Assembly: GCA_964352715.1 (NCBI GenBank)
Contig: CAYGSU010000049.1
Coordinates: forward strand, 1-31,149
Direction of reading: 5' to 3'
Length of the DNA stretch: 31,149 nucleotides
From: JAVKBW01 sp964352715
GTDB lineage: Bacteria > Pseudomonadota > Alphaproteobacteria > UBA8366 > Aestuariispiraceae
A program made the position numbers and the translations under genes. This document shows positions 25,430-31,149 of this stretch, in pieces; positions within the stretch are counted from its first letter, which is position 1; each line of letters begins with the position of its first letter. The notes under the pieces were generated by a model that ran no database searches, was not told the DNA's origin, and worked only from the letters and a program-made list of their open reading frames with translations.

Positions 25430-27078
25430 TGGCCGCCACTCAACATGCCGGTCCTGACGGAGTAATCGACCGCCAGCCCATAATCGGGATCGTCATCTGA
25501 ATCCACCATCAGTTGCCCGGCCCTGTTCAGCAGGCGGTGGCAGTCATGCGACAGGTGCCGCAACTGCAGCGCCTTGCCAACGGCTTCATACTTTATGGCG
25601 AGATCTTCGATGGCCTGAAGCGCCGACTGGTCGACAACGCGGCTGTTCTTGAAATCGACAACCACCGTATCGGGATCATCATCAATCATGAACAGTTCGG
25701 CAAAACCGTCGGTCGATCCGAAAAACAGCGGACCTTCGATACGGTAGACCTTCGATCCTTCGGGCGAGAATTCCGTATAGGCCCTGATCCGCGTGGCATT
25801 GTTCCAGGCATAGGCGAGCGCCGAAACGATGACGCCGACAACAACGGCGATCGCCAGGTCTGTCATGACCGTCACGGCCGTTACCAGGCCGATAACTAAA
25901 GCATCTGTCAGAGGGATACGGCGCAGCACCACGATGCTGCGCCAGGCGAAGGTGCCGATAACCACCATGAACATCACACCGACAAGCGCGGCGAGCGGAA
26001 TCTGTTCAATCAGGGCTGAACCGACGAGAATAAAGGCAAGAAGGAACAGCGCTGCGGAAATGCCGGAAAGGCGGGTGCGGCCGCCGGATTTCACGTTGAT
26101 CATGGACTGGCCGATCATCGCGCAGCCACCCATGCCGCCGAAGAACCCGGTAACGGTGTTGGCAATGCCCTGACCGATACATTCCTGCGATGCACCGCCG
26201 CGTTTGCCGGTGATCTCGCCGACAAGGTTCAGCGTCAGCAGGCTTTCAATCAGGCCGATCATCGCCAGAATGCCGGCATAGGGAAAGATAATTTCCAGTG
26301 TCTCGAATGTCAGCGGCACCATTGGAATGCTGAAATCGGGCAGGCCGCCCTTGATCGACGCCAGATCGCCGACACGCGGAACGTCGATGCCGAAGAAAAT
26401 CACGAGGGCGGCTACCACACCGATCCCGGCCAGCGGCGCGGGGATCAGCCTGGTGATTTTCGGAACCACCCAGATGATTGCCATGGTCAGGGCGACAAGG
26501 CCCAGCATGTTTACAAGCGGCCAGCCGCTCATCCAGACCTTGCCACCTTCGGCGTCATGAATCTGAAACTGGCTGAGCTGTGCCAGAAAAATCACAATCG
26601 CCAGGCCGTTCACAAAACCCAGCATCACCGGATGCGGCACCAGGCGGATGAATTTACCGAGATGAAAAACCCCGGCCAGCACCTGCATGATGCCCATCAG
26701 AATCACGGTGGCGAAAAGATATTGAACGCCGTGGGTCGCAACGAGCGCGACCATCACCACCGCCAGCGCGCCGGTCGCACCGGAAATCATGCCGGGCCGA
26801 CCGCCGATCAGTGCGGTGATCAGGCCGACGATAAAGGCGGCATACAGGCCGACAAGCGGGTGTACGCCGGCGACAAAGGCAAAGGCGACGGCTTCGGGCA
26901 CAAGGGCCAGGGCGACGGTAAGGCCCGACAGCAGTTCGATCCACAGACGGCGCGGCGTAAAGCCGTCTTCATCCGCGCCGGTCCAGTCAGACAGGGCGAG
27001 ACTGTTTGAAAAGGAATCGAAAATCTGCTTTGGCACGGAACTGCTCCAGTCGGCTGGCGGATAGGACCGGTCAGTCAT
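25426..27078 (-). CDS. SulP-family anion transporter with STAS domain
   Basis: This 550-residue transporter belongs to the SulP/SLC26 family of sulfate, bicarbonate and related anion permeases. Ten or more transmembrane segments cover about residues 45-430, opening with LSGLTVALALVPEAVAFAFVAGVHPLVGLYAAF and the RPGMISGATGALAVV segment. The C-terminal STAS domain (about 445-545) includes VVVDFKNSRVVDQSALQAIEDL. The sequence does not separate bicarbonate (BicA-like), sulfate or another anion. I chose ATG 27078, giving MTDRSYPPADW; an upstream in-frame start at 27162 would add 28 residues. No strong ribosome site precedes it. The gene is divergent from the flavoprotein gene by 119 bases and overlaps the rfbD stop at its end. 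Confidence 0.92.
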   Translation of the reverse strand: MTDRSYPPADWSSSVPKQIFDSFSNSLALSDWTGADEDGFTPRRLWIELLSGLTVALALVPEAVAFAFVAGVHPLVGLYAAFIVGLITALIGGRPGMISGATGALAVVMVALVATHGVQYLFATVILMGIMQVLAGVFHLGKFIRLVPHPVMLGFVNGLAIVIFLAQLSQFQIHDAEGGKVWMSGWPLVNMLGLVALTMAIIWVVPKITRLIPAPLAGIGVVAALVIFFGIDVPRVGDLASIKGGLPDFSIPMVPLTFETLEIIFPYAGILAMIGLIESLLTLNLVGEITGKRGGASQECIGQGIANTVTGFFGGMGGCAMIGQSMINVKSGGRTRLSGISAALFLLAFILVGSALIEQIPLAALVGVMFMVVIGTFAWRSIVVLRRIPLTDALVIGLVTAVTVMTDLAIAVVVGVIVSALAYAWNNATRIRAYTEFSPEGSKVYRIEGPLFFGSTDGFAELFMIDDDPDTVVVDFKNSRVVDQSALQAIEDLAIKYEAVGKALQLRHLSHDCHRLLNRAGQLMVDSDDDPDYGLAVDYSVRTGMLSGGH

Positions 27079-27197
27079 AAAGCATATTTGCTGCACCGCA
27101 ATATCTAGATGGCGTCTCCGAATGTCTGGTTTGCAGGCCCGCTGCGGTGTAGAAACCGGCAATCGCTGTTCCGAAAAGCCCGGAAGATACCCTGCTC

Positions 27198-28409
27198 GTG
27201 TCGCCAGACCACCGCCCCATCGATACGCTTGTCATCGGCGCCGGCGCCGCCGGCATGATGTGCGCCGCCCATGCCGCAGCACAGGGCGGGAGCGTGCTGG
27301 TTATCGATCACGCGAAAGCGCCGGGCGAGAAAATTCGCATATCGGGCGGCGGGCGCTGCAATTTCACCAACCTTCACGCCGGTCCCGAGAATTTTATCTC
27401 CGGCAATCCGCATTTTGCGAAATCGGCATTGAATCGATACACGCAGTTTGACTTCATTGACCTCGTTTCGCGGTACGGAATTCCCTATCACGAGAAAAAG
27501 CTGGGCCAGCTGTTCTGCGATACCTCGGCGAAGGACATCATCGCCCTGCTGCTGGCCGAGATGGAAAAGACCGGCGCAACATTGCAGCTTGAAACCAGTG
27601 TTGCTTCCGTAGCCAAAACGGAAAGCGGGTTTTCGGTGGATCTGTCCCATCAGGGAAAACCGCAGACGCTTGCCTGCCGCCATGTCGTGGTTGCCTGCGG
27701 CGGCAAGTCCATCCCCAAAATGGGTGCGAGCGGCTACGGCTATCAGGTTGCCGAACAGTTCGGCCATACGGTGACGGAAACCCGGCCGGCCCTGGTGCCG
27801 CTGACCTTTACCGATGACCTGTCTTCCCGGTTCAAGGCGTTGTCCGGTGTCGCGGTCGATGCTGCCGTCAGCTGCGGCCCGACCCGGTTTGACGAAGCGC
27901 TTCTGTTCACCCATCGCGGCCTGTCGGGCCCCGCGATCCTGCAGATATCGTCCTACTGGCGCGAAACCCGGCCGATCACCGTTTCGCTGTCACCCGGGAC
28001 GGACCTGTTCGCCGTGCTGAAAGACAGACGCAAAAGCCAGGGAAAAAAGGCGCTGGCGACCGTTCTGGCGGACTTTATGCCCCGGCGTCTTGCCGCCGAT
28101 ATTGCGGCGCAACCCGGCACCGGCGGCAACCTTGCGGATCTGAATGACGCCACGCTTGAGGCCGTCAGCGCATCGGTCAATGACTGGACATTGCACCCGG
28201 CCGGTACCGAAGGGTACCGCACGGCCGAGGTGACACTGGGCGGCGTCGATACCGCCGGGTTGACCTCAAAAACCATGGAATCGCGGACCGTTCCCGGCCT
28301 GTATTTCATCGGCGAGGTCGTCGATGTTACCGGCTGGCTGGGTGGCTACAATTTCCAGTGGGCGTGGTCATCAGGCTGGGCCGCCGGCACCGCCATTGCG
28401 GCGCGATAG
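27198..28409 (+). CDS. HI0933/YhiN-family FAD-dependent oxidoreductase
   Basis: This 403-residue flavoprotein has the dinucleotide motif GAGAAG (residues 14-19), the family signature GEKIRISGGGRCNFTN, HVVVACGGKSIPKMGASGYGYQVAEQFGH, and the C-terminal FAD-contact block PGLYFIGEVVDVTGWLGGYNFQWAWSSGWAAG. Substrate is not established for the HI0933/YhiN family, though some databases label it aminoacetone oxidase-like. The start is GTG 27198, with no strong ribosome site. It is divergent from the SulP gene and is followed by 116 bases before the PAS_5 gene. The sequence looks intact. Confidence 0.92.
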   Translation: MSPDHRPIDTLVIGAGAAGMMCAAHAAAQGGSVLVIDHAKAPGEKIRISGGGRCNFTNLHAGPENFISGNPHFAKSALNRYTQFDFIDLVSRYGIPYHEKKLGQLFCDTSAKDIIALLLAEMEKTGATLQLETSVASVAKTESGFSVDLSHQGKPQTLACRHVVVACGGKSIPKMGASGYGYQVAEQFGHTVTETRPALVPLTFTDDLSSRFKALSGVAVDAAVSCGPTRFDEALLFTHRGLSGPAILQISSYWRETRPITVSLSPGTDLFAVLKDRRKSQGKKALATVLADFMPRRLAADIAAQPGTGGNLADLNDATLEAVSASVNDWTLHPAGTEGYRTAEVTLGGVDTAGLTSKTMESRTVPGLYFIGEVVDVTGWLGGYNFQWAWSSGWAAGTAIAAR

Positions 28410-28450
28410 CCGGGTTGGCTTTCTAAAGCCGAAAACACTGACTGGTTGTG

Positions 28451-28476
28451 CCGGTTAACCGATTGTTCATTTTTTT
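28451..28476 (+). terminator. Weak palindrome plus T-tract after the flavoprotein gene
   Basis: CGGTTAACCG (about 28452-28461) is a perfect 10-bp palindrome followed after a few bases by a run of seven T (near 28470-28476). The stem is short for an intrinsic terminator, so this is tentative. Confidence 0.3.
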
Positions 28477-28489
28477 GTGCTTTCCTTGT

Positions 28490-28519
28490 CGCCTGCGAAA
28501 GATTTAATTTTATCAGGCG
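28490..28519 (+). promoter_or_regulatory. Potential hairpin covering the PAS_5 ribosome site
   Basis: CGCCTG (28490-28495) pairs with CAGGCG (28514-28519); the right arm is the probable ribosome site (AGGCG) for the ATG at 28526. The 18-base spacer is A/T-rich. Pairing could modulate initiation, but six base pairs is a modest stem. Confidence 0.3.
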
Positions 28520-28525
28520 TCAGAC

Positions 28526-29044
28526 ATGGAAAATCGGTCTTACGACGAAGGATTTCTGCAGTCATGCCACCCGGACATAGCGGCGGTCTATGCCCTGTGG
28601 AAGGCGAAATGCGACGACGGAAAGCTTCCCGGACGGCATGATATCGATCCGGCCGAAATGAAGGAATATCTGCCATATGTCATGCTGGTCGATGTTGAAC
28701 AGCCCGGCCCGCGATTCCGCTACCGTCTTGTCGGCACGGGCGAAGTCGGCAACCGGGGCAGGGACCCGACAGGCATGTATCTGGAAGACGCCTATTCCGG
28801 CCTCGATGGCGGCTATTGCGACGGCAACTACCGATATGTGGTTGAAAACGCCAAACCTTTGTTTGATTCAACGCCGGAACCGACAACCCTTGGCAATCTG
28901 GCGCAGGTTGAGGCGGTGTTTCTTCCCCTGGCATTCGACGGAAGAGTGGTCGACAAGGTGCTTGTGTTCAGCGTGGTCGAGCTGAAACCCGATGAGCGGC
29001 TGTTGACTCATGCCGGTATCTCAAGCTGGGCCGAAGAGAGCTAG
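28526..29044 (+). CDS. PAS_5 domain protein (PF07310-like)
   Basis: This 172-residue protein matches the single-PAS family often seen in alphaproteobacteria: HPDIAAVYALWKAKCDDGKLPGRHDIDPAEMKEYLPYVMLVDVE, then RFRYRLVGTGEVGNRGRDPTGMYLEDAYSG, and VFLPLAFDGRVVDKVLVFSVVEL. No output domain is present, so the whole protein is a small sensor-like PAS fold. Ligand and partners are unknown. No signal peptide or membrane segment is seen. It stands alone and converges on the GNAT gene with a 16-base gap. Confidence 0.85.
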   Translation: MENRSYDEGFLQSCHPDIAAVYALWKAKCDDGKLPGRHDIDPAEMKEYLPYVMLVDVEQPGPRFRYRLVGTGEVGNRGRDPTGMYLEDAYSGLDGGYCDGNYRYVVENAKPLFDSTPEPTTLGNLAQVEAVFLPLAFDGRVVDKVLVFSVVELKPDERLLTHAGISSWAEES

Positions 29045-29060
29045 GCCGCCGGGTCGGCCA

Positions 29061-29519
29061 TCAGCCTGAAGTCTGGCGGTGCAGCGTCAGAACAATGTCG
29101 TCTCCCGCCTTTTCGCCGGTCGGTTCCCAGCCCTGCGAAGCATAGAAGCCGGTCGCCCGGATTCCGGTGTCGGGATTGGCCTTCAGCCAGACCCGGTCAT
29201 GCCCTTCGGAAAACAGCCAGTCGCGCACGCGTGACAGAACCGCGATGCCGATGCCGCGCCTTTCATGCGATGGCAGAACCGCCACCACGCCCACCTCGCC
29301 GGTTTCCCTGTCGCCCATGGCGAAACCGACGACTGCCCCGTCATCCTCGCACAGCCAGCCCCGAACGGGGCCGCGCAAAGCCCCGGCCAGCGAGGCCGGC
29401 GTCACCCCGTACCCGGCTTCCAGTTCAGCCGCCGTAATGGCGTTTTCGACGGTGGAGACCCGTACGTGAAAGACGGCGGGAATATCGTCGACGGTGATTT
29501 CGCGATAGGTCAGGGGCAT
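29061..29519 (-). CDS. GNAT family N-acetyltransferase
   Basis: This 152-residue GCN5-type acetyltransferase transfers acetyl from acetyl-CoA to an amine. The CoA-binding motif A is VVAVLPSHERRGIGIAVLSRVRDW with the R-x-x-G-x-G turn. Motif B is around VWLKANPDTGIRATGFYASQGWEPTG, typical of RimI-like members. The substrate cannot be told. The ATG at 29519 follows the class II aldolase gene by 27 bases, so it is probably the last gene of an operon transcribed TauD, aldolase, GNAT. Third codon positions are strongly G/C. Confidence 0.9.
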   Translation of the reverse strand: MPLTYREITVDDIPAVFHVRVSTVENAITAAELEAGYGVTPASLAGALRGPVRGWLCEDDGAVVGFAMGDRETGEVGVVAVLPSHERRGIGIAVLSRVRDWLFSEGHDRVWLKANPDTGIRATGFYASQGWEPTGEKAGDDIVLTLHRQTSG

Positions 29520-29546
29520 GATCGGGCCCGGTCCGTTTCCGTCGTT

Positions 29547-30263
29547 TCAGGCCAGGCCGTGAACCCGCAGCAGGGCGGCGAAATGGCCTTCGGACAGCGG
29601 CATGCGCACCTGTTCGCTCTGGCGCTTTGTTTCATTCAGCACCGCGCCCTTGATCAGCTTCAGCGGCAGGCCGGTGGATTGCGCCAGAATCTGCTGCCGG
29701 CAGGCGCGTTCCAGATAATACAGGTCGTCGAAGGCGACGGCGATGCTTTCGCCGCCCACCGTCACCCCGTGATTGTCGAGAAACAGAACATCGGCATCCG
29801 GGTTGGCGCGCTGCGCCTCGGCGATCCGCGATCCTTCGGCATCGTCCAGCGCGATGCCGCCGAACGGGTGATGCGCCATGCGCTCGTAAAACCGCGCCGC
29901 CGTCTGATGCGCCATCGCCAGTTCCCCGCCCTGCAGCATGGTCAGCGCGGTTGCGTGCGGCATATGCGTGTGCATCAGCGCCTTGTGGCGCGGGTTGGCG
30001 CGGTGGCCGGCAATGTGAATGAACCGCGCCGTGGTCTCGACCGTGCCGTCGCCCTCGACAACCCGTCCGTCACCGTCCATCACCAGCAGGCTGTCCGGCG
30101 TCATTTCCGACCAGTGCAGGCCGAACGGGTTGATCAGGTAGCGTTCCTCGGTGCCCGGCACAACGGCGGAAAAATGATTGCAGATGCCTTCCGACAGGCC
30201 GAACCGGTCGGCGAGAACAAAAGCGGCGGCAAGGTCGCGGCGCAGGGTTTTGATGTCATTCAT
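29547..30263 (-). CDS. Class II aldolase/adducin family protein
   Basis: This 238-residue protein has the zinc-aldolase fold of L-fuculose-phosphate aldolase and adducin heads. Zinc ligands are His98 and His100 (LMHTHMPHATAL) and His165 (FLDNHGVTVGG), with Glu76 near TVETTARFIHI as a likely catalytic acid. CNHFSAVVPG near residue 30 is the standard N-terminal segment. Many such proteins act on hydroxy acids or as decarboxylase or dehydratase relatives, so the reaction is not fixed. The start at ATG 30263 (MNDIKTL) has AAGGAA 7-8 bases upstream and follows the TauD gene by 19 bases. An in-frame extension to 30344 would overlap TauD and is not supported. Confidence 0.9.
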   Translation of the reverse strand: MNDIKTLRRDLAAAFVLADRFGLSEGICNHFSAVVPGTEERYLINPFGLHWSEMTPDSLLVMDGDGRVVEGDGTVETTARFIHIAGHRANPRHKALMHTHMPHATALTMLQGGELAMAHQTAARFYERMAHHPFGGIALDDAEGSRIAEAQRANPDADVLFLDNHGVTVGGESIAVAFDDLYYLERACRQQILAQSTGLPLKLIKGAVLNETKRQSEQVRMPLSEGHFAALLRVHGLA

Positions 30264-30282
30264 GTCAGCGTTCCTTTTCCGG

Positions 30283-31149
30283 TCAGGCCATGGCGACGAC
30301 AACGCGCCTGGGTCCCCGATACGGCTTGCGGCCGTGCATGGCAAGAACGTTGTCGATCACCATGATATCGCCGGCCTGCCACGGAAACGCCACCTCGACC
30401 GACTGGTTGACCTGCCGGATCGTCTGCAGATCGGCGATGTCGATTTCGCCGCCGTCGCCATAGGTGACATGGTTGCCCAGCGTTTCCTCGCCCGCTGTTG
30501 CCGCATCGAAGCGCGGGTCGTCGGCCCCGCCGAAGGATGTCTTCACCCCGGCGAATCCCCGGTGCCACTGGTCGGCCTGGTTGCGCCAGCAGGCCTCGCC
30601 GGTTTGCGGGTGGGCGATGACGGCGGGGTGCGGCGCGCGGGTGCGGATGCCGAAATCCGTCCAGTCCCAGGTCATGTTCGACCGGCGCAGGTAATCTTCC
30701 ACCGCCTGCCGGTCCGTCGTCTCGAATGTCTGCTGCCAGCTTTTGCCGATGCCGGGCGCGCCGTCCTCATCCCACAGATGTTGCAGATAGGTGATGCCGC
30801 GTTTCTCGAACCGCTCGCGCAGGTCGGCGGGCAGGGTGCGGTAGATCAGCCTTCCGTCGGCGACCGGCGTTTCACCGCCTTCCGGCGCCGGCAGCAGGCA
30901 GCAGAAAAACACCAGGCGCGGCGACCAGCCGGCATAGGACAGCTCGTTGTGCAGAAACACTTCCAGCGACGGGTCGTATTCGGTGGAGGTATAGACCTTG
31001 TCGGTCACGCCGGTGCGCGGCGAATCCCCGCCGGTATAGGCGCGCAGATCCGGCTCCATGGCCTGGCAGACGGCGCGGAAGGCCTCCGGCGTGTCGATGT
31101 CGAACCCGCGGATCAGCACCACCCCGGCGCTGCCGGCGGCGGCCTGGAT
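30283..31149 (-). CDS. TauD/TfdA-family Fe(II)/2-oxoglutarate dioxygenase (5' end cut by window)
   Basis: The frame is open to the window edge (IQAAAGSAG precedes VVLIRGFDIDTPEAF), so the N-terminus lies outside. The roughly 289 residues seen show the TauD/SyrP-like pattern: VVLIRGFDIDT, TSTEYDPSLEVFLHNELSYAGWSPRLVFF with the His-x-Glu iron motif in HNELSY, CCLLPAPEGGETPVADGRLIYRTLP, and the distal His and Arg in VLAMHGRKPYRGPRRVVVAMA. These enzymes hydroxylate or otherwise oxidise small molecules using 2-oxoglutarate and oxygen. The close match to SyrP-type members suggests an amino acid or related substrate, but nothing fixes it. It is followed by an aldolase and a GNAT gene, so a small catabolic or modifying pathway is possible. 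Confidence 0.9.
   Translation of the reverse strand: MQAAAGSAGVVLIRGFDIDTPEAFRAVCQAMEPDLRAYTGGDSPRTGVTDKVYTSTEYDPSLEVFLHNELSYAGWSPRLVFFCCLLPAPEGGETPVADGRLIYRTLPADLRERFEKRGITYLQHLWDEDGAPGIGKSWQQTFETTDRQAVEDYLRRSNMTWDWTDFGIRTRAPHPAVIAHPQTGEACWRNQADQWHRGFAGVKTSFGGADDPRFDAATAGEETLGNHVTYGDGGEIDIADLQTIRQVNQSVEVAFPWQAGDIMVIDNVLAMHGRKPYRGPRRVVVAMA

Overview
The window looks like chromosomal DNA of a moderately GC-rich alphaproteobacterium. The best guess is a free-living Rhodospirillales-type organism, based on the atpD-atpC end of the F1 operon, the gpmI-envC-ctpA-deacetylase-rppH gene order, an alphaproteobacterial-type ornithine cyclodeaminase and a PAS_5 (DUF1488/PF07310-like) protein. I cannot name a genus. 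I see no tRNA, rRNA, CRISPR array, insertion sequence or prophage. The content is mostly housekeeping and metabolic genes.

Layout. Bases 1-2119 (+): the 3' part of atpD, then atpC, then a ferritin-like di-iron protein. Bases 2166-3131 (-): a SprA-family HExxH protein. Bases 3319-9383 (-): a five-gene block, transcribed gpmI, envC-like, ctpA, divergent polysaccharide deacetylase, rppH. It joins glycolysis, envelope remodelling and RNA 5'-end processing. Two of its envelope proteins (EnvC-like and deacetylase-like) lack residues expected for catalysis, and the deacetylase has no canonical start codon that would retain its membrane anchor. Bases 9708-12002: a winged-helix-like protein (+), a homocysteine S-methyltransferase family protein (-) divergent from a group III truncated haemoglobin (+), and a cold-shock protein (-). 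Bases 12327-13379 (-): ornithine cyclodeaminase, with strong palindromes upstream. Bases 13615-17297 (-): a Gld-type ABC exporter, transcribed ATPase, permease, auxiliary GldG-like protein. Bases 17405-19341 (-): a TPR/glycosyltransferase-9-like protein translationally coupled to a GFA-family zinc protein.

Bases 19516-22820 (+): 3-hydroxyacyl-CoA dehydrogenase, then a cysteine-free 404-residue protein of unknown function coupled by a stop/start overlap to a trypsin-like serine protease. This pair is the best candidate here for an undescribed system. Bases 22827-23354 (-): a small exported YbjN-like protein. Bases 23547-25429 (+): a possible 11-codon leader overlapping a TTG-started agmatinase-family ureohydrolase, then RmlD. 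Its stop codon overlaps that of the convergent SulP transporter (25426-27078, -). Bases 27198-29044 (+): a HI0933-family flavoprotein and a PAS_5 protein. Bases 29061-31149 (-): a TauD/TfdA dioxygenase (cut by the window edge), a class II aldolase and a GNAT acetyltransferase. This last block has more G/C at third codon positions than the rest.

Several genes start with TTG or GTG. Convergent pairs are packed very tightly, with almost no room for terminators. All functional names come from motifs read by eye; no database search was run.
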